This document shows, one piece after another, positions 7,755 through 15,650 of a stretch of 64,000 nucleotides of DNA. The number at the start of each line of letters is the position of its first letter. Position 1 is the stretch's first letter. Under the pieces are notes generated by a model, which saw nothing but the letters and a program-made list of their open reading frames with translations, did not search any database and was not told where the DNA came from. Source of the stretch: Pedobacter sp. PF22-3. Its GTDB lineage: Bacteria; Bacteroidota; Bacteroidia; Sphingobacteriales; Sphingobacteriaceae. The DNA lies in the NCBI RefSeq assembly GCF_026239555.1, contig NZ_JAPIVP010000002.1, forward strand, positions 248,001 to 312,000, written 5' to 3'. The position numbers and the translations under genes were made by a program.

Positions 7755-8273
7755 TTATTTGATATTAACCGGAACAGAAATTTTATCCCATTCTAAAGCA
7801 AAACCGCTTTTGGTAATTTTATAAACCAAACGCTCTTGTGTTGCTTTTAAGGCTTTGGTTTTAACATCTACACGTAAAGCATCTTTAGCTTCTTCGTATT
7901 TGTAAGCACCCCATTGTTTTGGTTCTTTGTTAAAGATAGCTGTCCAGGTTCCGCTTTCTTTAGGGATTAAAAAGAAGCTGTATTTTCCTGCTGCCAAAGG
8001 TTTACCTTCTACCATGATATCTTTATCGGTTTCGAAAGTAGTAGCTTCGTTTGCACCTGCACGCCACACTTTATCAAAGGCTTCTAAACCGCCCCAAATT
8101 TTGCGTCCTTTAACTGCCGGACTGCTGTAATTAATTGTAATGGTTGCACCTTTAACTTTTCCCGTTGCAGTTGCTGCCGGACTCGGTTTAGGCTGCGCAT
8201 CTTGTGCCATTGCACTTACAGAAATGGTAATCGCTGTAAATAGCAACGCGATTGATTTAATCATCGTTTTCAT
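7755..8273 (-). CDS. DUF2911 domain secreted protein
   Basis: A 172-residue protein with a Sec signal peptide ([20 protein letters not shown], cut after AMA near residue 23) and one DUF2911 domain over about residues 40-172. Typical family stretches are [27 protein letters not shown] and [10 protein letters not shown]. The family is common in Bacteroidota; the fold is predicted beta-rich and no enzymatic role is established. It should be periplasmic or outside the cell. It is a single-gene unit with its own terminator. A second Met at residue 4 is an alternative start. Confidence 0.88.
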   Translation of the reverse strand: MKTMIKSIALLFTAITISVSAMAQDAQPKPSPAATATGKVKGATITINYSSPAVKGRKIWGGLEAFDKVWRAGANEATTFETDKDIMVEGKPLAAGKYSFFLIPKESGTWTAIFNKEPKQWGAYKYEEAKDALRVDVKTKALKATQERLVYKITKSGFALEWDKISVPVNIK

Positions 8274-8396
8274 AGTATTATATCTGTTTTTGTTGTTTTT
8301 TTGTTTTACGAATTTATGGCTTTAACGCGATAAAACAATAACCTTTAAGAAATTGATATGGGAATGACGATAAGGGCAGTAGCTCATTAGATTCTG

Positions 8397-8513
8397 TCCG
8401 TAGAGTTAAGCGTAGCGTCTCTACGGATTAATGAATAATATTGAGTTACAACTCAATGCTAAAAAGCGAGTCAGCAACGCTTATCCAATCTTACATCCGT
8501 AGCGTTCTGCGGA
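8397..8513. repeat. Cluster of three intergenic hairpins
   Basis: TCCGTAGAG (8397-8405) pairs with CTCTACGGA (8419-8427); ATTGAGTT (8440-8447) with AACTCAAT (8450-8457); TCCGTAG (8496-8502) with CTGCGGA (8507-8513, one wobble). The TCCGTAG ends suggest one composite repeat element between the symporter and DUF2911 genes. It may also serve as the 3' end of the symporter transcript. Confidence 0.6.
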
Positions 8514-8532
8514 ATACCAAAGACAGTTAAGC

Positions 8533-10227
8533 TTATTCGCTTACAATTACCTTCGGCCTGTAAAACAATAAGCCTATTAGTGAAAAAGCAATTACTGCGG
8601 CAGCACCAATTACGTTAAGCCACAAAAAGGAAACAATATCGAACTTGTATATAGCAACCACTACAATTTCAGACAGGATCGCTGCAATGAAAACCAAGGA
8701 GCCTTTTATCTTTTTAAAATAAAAAGCAACCAGAAAAATACCTAGAATTGGCCCATAAAAAAGTGAGCCTAACACATTAACAGCTTCTATTAAGGATCCC
8801 ATTTGTGTGGCAAACATGGCAACAGCTATTGAAAAAATGCCCCAGCCTAAAGTATGCAAACGGCTGTATTTTAATTCCGTTTGGTCGTCTACTTCTTTTT
8901 TGCTAAAAATAAGATGTACATCTTTTAAAGAACAGGCAGCCAGCGAATTTAACGCGGCCGAAATAGAACCCCAACTGGCCAAAAATATGACAGCGAAAAG
9001 CATCCCGATCATCCCGACCGGAAGGGTATTTTTCACAAAGTATAGAAAAATATAGTTGGTATCGGTTTTCTCTGCATTGTAATTCGATTTGTTTATGGCC
9101 TCTTCTACCCGACCATGCAGTTCCTTTACCTGTTTTTGGGTCGAATTAAAATCTGCTATCGAAGAATTTAGAGATGGTGAATGTTTTTCCTTTTCAGCAA
9201 GGATATTTTTTGATAGCTGGTTAAATTTCTGCGCTAAGGCATTGTGTTCTTTTTCAAAAGCTACGGCTTGCTGAGGCTGAGTTTCTTTTAAATACTGGTA
9301 GGATCGTTCATTGAAATAAATCGGAGCCGGTTTTAAAGAGAAAAAAGCAAACAATAATGCGCCGATTAAGAGGATCGCAAATTGCATCGGGATTTTAACC
9401 AGTCCGTTTAGTAATAATCCCATTTTAGCATTGGTATTATCTTTGGCGGTAATGTATCTTCCAACCTGACTCTGATCTGTACCGAAGTAAGAAAGCGCCA
9501 GAAAAAATCCGCCAATTAAACCGCTCCAGATATTATATTTATCCTTCCAATCGAAATCCGTAGTGATTACATTCAGTTTACCCGATTTCCCGGCCAGGTA
9601 AAGTGCGTCTTTAAATCCGATTCCATTTGGCATGTTTTGCACCAAAAGATATCCGGCGAAGGCCATGGTACCTAGTATAATTAAAAACTGTAGCTTCTGT
9701 GTATGTGCAATTGCCTTTGCACCACCAACATAGGTATAAATCAATAAAATGCCGCCGGTAAGGATATTGGTTAAATAAATATTCCAGTTTAAAACACTTG
9801 AGAGGATAATACTCGGTGCATAAATACTGATGCCGGTTGATAATCCACGAGAAAACAGGAATAACAATGACGTTAAAACCCTCGTTTTTTTATCAAAACG
9901 GTTCTCTAAATATTCGTAAGCCGTATATACATTTAACCGTTGAAAAATGGGGATGAAAGTAATGCAGATGACAATCATGGCCAATGGCAAACCAAAATAA
10001 TACTGCACGAAACGCATGCCATCCGTATAAGCCTGCCCTGGTGCTGATAAAAAAGTAATGGCACTGGCCTGTGTAGCCATAATACCCAGCAACACAATGT
10101 ACCAGGGCATTTTATTATCAGCCTTTAAATAGGAAGCATTGCTTTTTTGCCCTCGACCAATAAAAACGCCATAGGTTACCACAGCAAGCAGCGTAAATAT
10201 CAATACGGCCCAATCGATATTACTCAT
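8533..10227 (-). CDS. Sodium:solute symporter (SSS family)
   Basis: A 564-residue inner-membrane transporter with about 13-14 hydrophobic segments in the order usual for SSS proteins; the stretches FLSAPGQAYTDGMRFVQYYFGLP and FSRGLSTGISIYAPSII are family-like. Between two membrane segments, about residues 305-385, there is a long charged insertion rich in Glu, Lys and Gln that looks like a coiled coil or helical hairpin. The substrate is unknown; relatives carry sugars, sialic acid or N-acyl compounds. The start overlaps by 4 bp (ATGA) with a 34-codon upstream frame, which implies translational coupling. A large PIG-L deacetylase lies further upstream on the same strand, separated by a toxin-antitoxin pair. 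Confidence 0.9.
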   Translation of the reverse strand: MSNIDWAVLIFTLLAVVTYGVFIGRGQKSNASYLKADNKMPWYIVLLGIMATQASAITFLSAPGQAYTDGMRFVQYYFGLPLAMIVICITFIPIFQRLNVYTAYEYLENRFDKKTRVLTSLLFLFSRGLSTGISIYAPSIILSSVLNWNIYLTNILTGGILLIYTYVGGAKAIAHTQKLQFLIILGTMAFAGYLLVQNMPNGIGFKDALYLAGKSGKLNVITTDFDWKDKYNIWSGLIGGFFLALSYFGTDQSQVGRYITAKDNTNAKMGLLLNGLVKIPMQFAILLIGALLFAFFSLKPAPIYFNERSYQYLKETQPQQAVAFEKEHNALAQKFNQLSKNILAEKEKHSPSLNSSIADFNSTQKQVKELHGRVEEAINKSNYNAEKTDTNYIFLYFVKNTLPVGMIGMLFAVIFLASWGSISAALNSLAACSLKDVHLIFSKKEVDDQTELKYSRLHTLGWGIFSIAVAMFATQMGSLIEAVNVLGSLFYGPILGIFLVAFYFKKIKGSLVFIAAILSEIVVVAIYKFDIVSFLWLNVIGAAAVIAFSLIGLLFYRPKVIVSE

Positions 10228-10328
10228 GCCCAGAATTTAGTAAACAAATAATAAAATACAAGCTGAAATACCAGTGCAAGTGCCAAAAGGATGTACCAGG
10301 TATTCCAGTTTTTAAATTGGTTTTTCAT
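10224..10328 (-). CDS. 34-residue membrane peptide coupled to the symporter
   Basis: The frame reads MKNQFKNWNTWYILLALALV and then FQLVFYYLFTKFWA, with its TGA overlapping the symporter ATG as ATGA. An ATG five codons upstream (10343) would give 39 residues. It has a short polar N-terminus, one membrane helix and an aromatic C-terminus. It is too short for standard gene callers. The 4-bp stop/start overlap and the clean membrane-helix composition favour a real gene, either a small transporter subunit or a leader that couples translation. No homologue is known to me. Confidence 0.55.
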   Translation of the reverse strand: MKNQFKNWNTWYILLALALVFQLVFYYLFTKFWA

Positions 10329-10395
10329 TTTTAAGGACAGCATTCTGAAAAATCAGATCACAAAACAACAACGACATTCAAAAGTTCCTGATCCG

Positions 10396-10821
10396 TTATA
10401 TTTTGTTAACCTCATCTTCAAAAAATGATGAAATTGTTTTAATATTTGTATTGCCGATCTTCTCTATCATCAATAAATCTTGATCTCCAGTTAATAAGAA
10501 GTCAGCTTTCCCATCAACTGCAAGTGAAAGTAAAAAATTGTCCTTTGCATCCCGACAAATTTCAATTCTAGATTTGACTACAATGAATTCTCCATATTCA
10601 TCTATAGTTTCAAGTAATTCTTCAATGTCTGTTTGAGCAAAATAACGCCTAAACTTTGGGCGCTTAACAACTTCAATAAATTCTTCTAATAGTTCTTTGC
10701 TAAAGATTAAAATGCTCTTCTTCGAGAAAATTATTTCATCAAGCTTGGAAAAATCTTTTGAGATTAGAAAGCTAATCCAAAGATTAATATCTAGAATGAT
10801 CCTACTTTTCGAACTTGGCAT
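10396..10821 (-). CDS. PIN-domain ribonuclease toxin
   Basis: A 141-residue PIN protein of the 'putative toxin-antitoxin system toxin component' type. Motifs in order: ILDINLWISFLIS near residues 8-20 (first acidic residue Asp10, followed by the Asn/Trp typical of this subgroup), the middle acidic region around LLEEFIEVVKRPKFRRYF, CRDAKDNFLLSLA (RDxxDN, metal ligands) and LLTGDQDLL. PIN toxins are Mg2+-dependent RNases held inactive by the partner. The start overlaps the antitoxin gene by 20 bp on the same strand, the usual antitoxin-first order. The typical LDTN is LDIN here, a small deviation. Confidence 0.88.
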   Translation of the reverse strand: MPSSKSRIILDINLWISFLISKDFSKLDEIIFSKKSILIFSKELLEEFIEVVKRPKFRRYFAQTDIEELLETIDEYGEFIVVKSRIEICRDAKDNFLLSLAVDGKADFLLTGDQDLLMIEKIGNTNIKTISSFFEDEVNKI

Positions 10822-11023
10822 AACGTTTAGACCTAACCAACTCTACTTCATTTGTTATTTCTTCGAATGTAGGGATGGTTTGAGATTTGGAACGTAGTTT
10901 TTTCAATACCTCTGCAAATCCATTTTTGGAAACATCTTGAATAGCAATGAGATTTAAAGCTGCCAAATCTTTCAATAGCTTTGTGGCTTTGGGATTTAAT
11001 ATGTTAATTCTAATGGTATCCAT
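10802..11023 (-). CDS. Antitoxin of the PIN toxin
   Basis: A 73-residue protein starting MDTIRINILNPKATKLLKDL and ending ELVRSKRYAKFEK. The beta-helix start and the charged C-terminus with an E-[LI]-V-R-x-K-R-Y-A motif are seen in small Bacteroidota antitoxins paired with PIN toxins. It overlaps the toxin gene by 20 bp, so the two are co-transcribed and probably translationally coupled. The N-terminus is likely the DNA-binding part and the C-terminus the toxin-binding part. No operator dyad was identified with confidence in the 55 bp between it and the deacetylase stop. Confidence 0.82.
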   Translation of the reverse strand: MDTIRINILNPKATKLLKDLAALNLIAIQDVSKNGFAEVLKKLRSKSQTIPTFEEITNEVELVRSKRYAKFEK

Positions 11024-11078
11024 AAATCAAATTTAATGAAAAAAACCTAATTTTCCTTGATCACTATTTATAGTTTGA

Positions 11079-13547
11079 TTACTTTCCCGCTGATAAAAAG
11101 TTAAAAAACAACCTGGCTGCACCAACATTTCCGGCAGGTAATTGCCTAAAAAATGCCAGCGGTGTATAAATGAAATTCCCTTTACCATATTTAGCATATA
11201 GGGTTGATCCCTGAAGCGGTTCCTCGTCAGTATCGTGCATTTCGAAAAGCGGTTCATATTTAGCATCCCATTGATCGGGGAAGTAAGCGCCCCTTTCTTG
11301 CACCCAGCCTTTAAAATCTTCAGCAGTGATTTTATTTGGATAGTTCAGTAATTTATGGTCGGGTTTTAAAAACTTGACCGCTGCATTTTCTTCAGTTACC
11401 CTTTTACCGCTTATACTAAAAGGATAAATGCCAAAATCCTGAAGCGCCATATCCTGCGTGGTATTGTACTGCATTACAATGGTTCCGCCATTTTCTACAT
11501 AATTACGTAGCGCAGTTTGCCAGTTTTTAATTCTTTTCTCGGTATTGATTACCCTTACGCCTGTTACCACAGCATCGTAACTTGCTAATTTTGCCGGGCT
11601 TAAGATATCTGCTTCTGTCAGTACGTCAACCTGTAAACCTGCCTGTCTTAAAAACTCGGGGATGAGGTCTCCTGCCCCTTCAATGTAGCCAATTTTTTTC
11701 GCCAATACTTTTATGTCTCCCTTAATTAACCAGGTAGTGGCCGGAACAAAATACTGGAGGGTTGGCAAATGCGGATATTGAATTAACACCTGCCCTTTTG
11801 AATATTCATTTGTTTCTGATGAAAAAACTGCTTCTAATTTATTCTGGCTGGTTTTAATTTTAGCTAAATCTTCAACTGGGATAAGGAAATTCATAGTATT
11901 AACCGTATTCTCGGCCAGGTTAATGCCCTGGAAGGTTTTTACAACCTGGTTCCCAATTTTAAAAGTAATTTTGCCGTAATTAATGTTCTTATTGGCCTTT
12001 AAGCGAAGGCTAACATTTAAAGCTTCTTTTTCTTTAGCAAAATAAACAGGTTCGGTGAAACTTAAATCAAGCACCGGGATAATCCTCAGCGCCTCAACAA
12101 CATCACCTTTAACAGGATCTAATTTTTTATAGGATAATGGCAATCTAACCGCAAATTTTTCTGATTCTATTTTCAGCGATAACAATACATTTATAGGTGA
12201 TTGCATTTCCGGAAGGCCGATCAATGTATCATTTACCACGCTAAATGTTGCCGCATTTTTTGCCGGCTTAGCTAGCCAATAAGGTTCAGTAGGCGAAGCA
12301 TCTGCCGGAATCTGGATTTTACGTTCAATGGTAATCAGCGAATCGTTTGCCAGCGTTCTATTTAAATTATCTGTTTGGTTTAACCAGTTTACACTTTCTA
12401 CTTTTACTGGAGTAGCCGATCTTGAGATGAGGTTTAACCGGAAATTATAACTGTTGCCTGCAATTGCTTCAGGTTGATTAGTGACCACCTCGCCCATAAA
12501 ACCTGCGCTGCTTAAAATGATGTTATCAATAGCAGCCAGTTTATCCTTTCTTAGTGCAACATCCTGCAATTCTGCAATTTTTTTTCTTAGCATCAACAGT
12601 CCGTGCAGGCTTTTATCAGGCTGATTGTAATTAAAAGATAATAATACAATATCAATCAGTTCATCAATATCAGCTATACCTTTATCAGACCAGTTCATGT
12701 TTAAGCCATCAAAAAGCGTTCTTTTGGCCGGATCACCCAAAACATTGCTAAAATATTCGGTACGTACACCGGCCACAGACTGTGTTCCTGCCCCCTGACT
12801 TTTATGCAAACTCCTGCTTAATCCTGCTAATTCACCATAACCCATGCCCAATTGAGCATCATACTGCCCAACGGTTGCCTTTAATTGGTTTTCAGCTGTT
12901 GTATTCACACCACCAAACCTAAAAGTATTCCACAACAATCTTTTTGGCTGCCAAACGGCAACATATTTCAGCTGTTCAGGAAACATATTTTTATCGGCAG
13001 CCGCTTTAAATGCTTTCTCAGCAACAACTGCAGAAGCTGCATGTTGTCCGTGACCGGCAGCAGCAGTGGGCGGGAAACGGCAGATAATTACATCAGGCCT
13101 GAATTTTCTGATTACCCAAACCACATCTGCGGTAATGCTATCGGCATCCCACTGTTTAAAGGTATCGTTGGTATTTTTAGAGAAGCCAAAATCAATCGCC
13201 CTGGTAAAAAATTGTTGCGCACCGTCTAATCTACGGGCTTCCAAAAGTTCGTGTGTTCTGATCAAGCCCAATGCCGCGCCTTGTTCGGTACCCAAAAGGT
13301 TTTGCCCGCCATCTCCCCTGGTTAGCGACAAATAAGCGGTTTCTACATGCTGATCGTTAATTAACCACGACAGTAAACCCGTATTTTCATCATCCGGATG
13401 GGCTGCCAGATACAAAACCTTGGGCAGGTGTTTTAAGGTTTTGAGTTCTCTATAAATCTCGGAAGATTTTGCTGGACGAACCTGTTGCGCCGCACAGCAC
13501 ATTACCGTTAAGCATAGGGTAAATATGGCAGTTAATCTTTTGAACAT
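11079..13547 (-). CDS. Secreted PIG-L (LmbE-like) family deacetylase, large multidomain form
   Basis: The start at 13547 gives a clean signal peptide (MFKRLTAIFTLCLTVMCCAA); the frame extends 11 codons further up without support. The protein has 822 residues. The PIG-L domain covers about residues 40-290, with AHPDDE (49-54), RTHELLEARR and HGQHAAS supplying zinc ligands. The middle is a beta-rich region (about 350-600) and the C-terminal part, with VTGVRVINTEKRI and YVENGGTIVMQYN, resembles a glutamine-amidotransferase-like/ThuA-type fold. PIG-L enzymes remove N-acetyl groups from amino sugars; this large exported type probably acts in the periplasm. A symporter lies downstream on the same strand, suggesting uptake of the product. 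Confidence 0.87.
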   Translation of the reverse strand: MFKRLTAIFTLCLTVMCCAAQQVRPAKSSEIYRELKTLKHLPKVLYLAAHPDDENTGLLSWLINDQHVETAYLSLTRGDGGQNLLGTEQGAALGLIRTHELLEARRLDGAQQFFTRAIDFGFSKNTNDTFKQWDADSITADVVWVIRKFRPDVIICRFPPTAAAGHGQHAASAVVAEKAFKAAADKNMFPEQLKYVAVWQPKRLLWNTFRFGGVNTTAENQLKATVGQYDAQLGMGYGELAGLSRSLHKSQGAGTQSVAGVRTEYFSNVLGDPAKRTLFDGLNMNWSDKGIADIDELIDIVLLSFNYNQPDKSLHGLLMLRKKIAELQDVALRKDKLAAIDNIILSSAGFMGEVVTNQPEAIAGNSYNFRLNLISRSATPVKVESVNWLNQTDNLNRTLANDSLITIERKIQIPADASPTEPYWLAKPAKNAATFSVVNDTLIGLPEMQSPINVLLSLKIESEKFAVRLPLSYKKLDPVKGDVVEALRIIPVLDLSFTEPVYFAKEKEALNVSLRLKANKNINYGKITFKIGNQVVKTFQGINLAENTVNTMNFLIPVEDLAKIKTSQNKLEAVFSSETNEYSKGQVLIQYPHLPTLQYFVPATTWLIKGDIKVLAKKIGYIEGAGDLIPEFLRQAGLQVDVLTEADILSPAKLASYDAVVTGVRVINTEKRIKNWQTALRNYVENGGTIVMQYNTTQDMALQDFGIYPFSISGKRVTEENAAVKFLKPDHKLLNYPNKITAEDFKGWVQERGAYFPDQWDAKYEPLFEMHDTDEEPLQGSTLYAKYGKGNFIYTPLAFFRQLPAGNVGAARLFFNFLSAGK

Positions 13548-13639
13548 ATTATTTGTTTTGCGAAATTCAAATATGCTCAAAATGCTTTTATTTTAGTGCC
13601 TCCGAAACGAAAAAGGTACAAAAATGGCGTTTATCCGAT

Positions 13640-14746
13640 TTACAGTCTTTTAGAAACAGATTCGAGCAGATGGATATAGAGTGTTATCCCTTCTTCAATT
13701 TCTTCAATCAGCACAAACTCATCTGCTGTATGCGATCTGGCTGATTCTCCCGGTCCCATTTTTACAGAAGGCACCGTTAGCCAACCCTGATCGGAACTGG
13801 TAGGGGAAACATAGGTTTTTCTGCCAAGCGCCAACCCTGCCACTACCAGCGGATGTAATACGTCGATGTTGGAAGGATGGAGTACATTAGGGCGTACGTT
13901 AAAACTGCTTATGGTATGGTTGATGATGACATTTAGAATCTCGCGTGGGGTATAATTGTGATCGAAACGGATATCGACCGTAAAATGGCATTCTCCTGGT
14001 ACAATATTATGTTGTAAACATGCATTTATTTCTGTAACAGTCATTTTAACCGGCGCAGGTAAATGGTCTTCAATCGGAAACTGAAAATGTGAAAACCAAT
14101 CGATATCCTTAATCGCTTTATAAATGGCATTATCGCCTTCTTCACGTGCGGCATGTCCTGATCTGCCTTTGGCTGTACAATCAATTACCATCGAACCTTT
14201 TTCTGCAATGGCCATTTGCATACCTGTTGGTTCGCCAACGATGGCAAAAGAAATGGGTTTAAGGTCATTCAATATACTCCTGATGCCATTTAAACCCGAA
14301 TTTTCTTCTTCGCCAGTGGCCGCCAAACATAAATTGAAAGCAAGATCAGTCGATTCGTAAAAATAAATAAACGTAGAAATAAGCGACACCAGTGAAGCAC
14401 CTGCATCGTTACTGCCCAAGCCATGTATTTTTTCATCATCAATGATGGCACGGAAAGGATCTAATGTATATTGCTCATTTGGTTTTACGGTATCGTGGTG
14501 CGAGTTGAGGAGAATAGTCGGTTTTGCGTGGTCGAAATACTTATTATAACACCATACATTATTGTTTTTACGGATAGTACTAATGCCATGTTTAGCCATA
14601 TGCGCCTCTATTTCATTGGCAGTGCCCTGCTCTGAGCCACTAAAAGATGGTATAGCAATTAAAGCAGACAAAAGTTCTATTGCTCCGTTATATAATAGAT
14701 TTAAATCAGGATGGCTGATGATCAGTTGTTTTTCTACAGTATTCAT
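13640..14746 (-). CDS. M20 family N-acyl amino-acid deacylase (ArgE-like)
   Basis: A 368-residue zinc hydrolase. Metal ligands and catalytic residues appear in order: LNSHHDTV (His, Asp), GLGSNDAGASL (bridging Asp), GEEENSGL (catalytic Glu and Glu ligand), VGEPTGM, and the C-terminal ARSHTADEFV (His). The dimerisation (lid) domain lies at about residues 170-280. In Bacteroidota the arginine pathway uses N-acylated (acetyl- or succinyl-) intermediates, and this M20 type frees citrulline or ornithine. The gene begins 9 bp after a GNAT of the kind found in Bacteroidota arginine operons, which supports an arginine role. The acyl group (acetyl or succinyl) cannot be decided here. Confidence 0.85.
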   Translation of the reverse strand: MNTVEKQLIISHPDLNLLYNGAIELLSALIAIPSFSGSEQGTANEIEAHMAKHGISTIRKNNNVWCYNKYFDHAKPTILLNSHHDTVKPNEQYTLDPFRAIIDDEKIHGLGSNDAGASLVSLISTFIYFYESTDLAFNLCLAATGEEENSGLNGIRSILNDLKPISFAIVGEPTGMQMAIAEKGSMVIDCTAKGRSGHAAREEGDNAIYKAIKDIDWFSHFQFPIEDHLPAPVKMTVTEINACLQHNIVPGECHFTVDIRFDHNYTPREILNVIINHTISSFNVRPNVLHPSNIDVLHPLVVAGLALGRKTYVSPTSSDQGWLTVPSVKMGPGESARSHTADEFVLIEEIEEGITLYIHLLESVSKRL

Positions 14747-14755
14747 AGCAATGTA

Positions 14756-15367
14756 TTAAATGCTTTTAAGGTTTAGGTCTTTTTTCAATTTAAGGGTATT
14801 TTCTGCACTGGCGATAATTTGATCGATATGTGCCGGACTGAATAACATGGCCGTGCATAAACAGTTACTTTTATTTTTGCTTTCGAGGATAGTATAGTTA
14901 ACACAGCTTTTGCAACCTTCCCAAAAGGCTGTATCCTGAGTGATTTGTGCAAAGGTTACGGGCTCGAACCCCAGTTGACTATTCATTTTCATAATGGCTG
15001 CGCCAGAGGTAATACTGAATATTTTGGCTTCGGGATATAAGCGACGAGAGAGACTGAAAATCCGGTTTTTAATACTTTTGGCAACGCCAGAGTTTCTAAA
15101 TTTAGGTGCAACGATTAATCCTGAATTGGAAATGAAGGCATTTTTCTGCCAGCCTTCTAAATACGAAAAGCCAACCCATTCGCCAGCGGCAGTTACGGCA
15201 ATAACAGCTTTTCCGGCATTTATTTTTTCAACAACAGAAGCAGGCGTTCTTTTCGAAATGCCTGAACCTCTTAACAATGCGGAGCTTTGTGTTTCTGCTA
15301 CTATTTCATCTGCATATTTTGCATCTGCACTGGTTGCTATCCTGACAAAAATTATTGAATTGTTCAT
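14756..15367 (-). CDS. GNAT acyltransferase of the Bacteroidota arginine-biosynthesis type
   Basis: A 203-residue protein with a GNAT fold: VRIATSADAKYADEIVAETQ at the start, an acetyl-CoA-loop region around VAPKFRNSGVAKSIKNRIF (residues about 88-106), then GCKSCVNYTIL and NCLCTAMLF. The four Cys in the last part and the overall pattern match the GNAT that heads arginine operons in this phylum, thought to acylate glutamate in place of ArgA or ArgJ. It is the first gene of a two-gene unit with the M20 deacylase, so the first and one of the last steps of the acyl cycle sit together. Other arginine genes are not in the window. Confidence 0.82.
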   Translation of the reverse strand: MNNSIIFVRIATSADAKYADEIVAETQSSALLRGSGISKRTPASVVEKINAGKAVIAVTAAGEWVGFSYLEGWQKNAFISNSGLIVAPKFRNSGVAKSIKNRIFSLSRRLYPEAKIFSITSGAAIMKMNSQLGFEPVTFAQITQDTAFWEGCKSCVNYTILESKNKSNCLCTAMLFSPAHIDQIIASAENTLKLKKDLNLKSI

Positions 15368-15650
15368 TTTAATAAAATTTCATATCTGCCAGTCATCAAA
15401 AGCGATACCCACAGAGAGATAAAAAACATAAAACACTGTCTATCAGTATTAAAATTTAAAAAAAACAAATAACATTATGTTAAGCAGAAAGAATATCCTA
15501 CCATTTTGAAAGGCTTTTTACCATATTGAAAAGTTATTTTTATGCCTAGCTTCATCGATTAAGTTTCGACCTAAGCCGGAAAGTCCGAATTATTACAATC
15601 GTTAACTATTCGGTATATTTATTGTTAATATTGCAGCATAATTTTAACCT

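Noticed and set aside
8533..13547. Bacillithiol-type deacetylase pathway
   Set aside because: The PIG-L protein is large and exported; BshB enzymes are small and cytoplasmic, and no bacillithiol partner genes are near.
13553..13744. A 63-codon plus-strand frame between PIG-L and M20 genes
   Set aside because: It overlaps the M20 gene on the other strand and lacks any support.
15585..15613. CCGAAT/ATTCGG inverted repeat in front of the NtrC-type gene as an operator
   Set aside because: Six-base arms with a 17-base spacer are weak, and no sigma-54 type GG-N10-GC site was found next to it.
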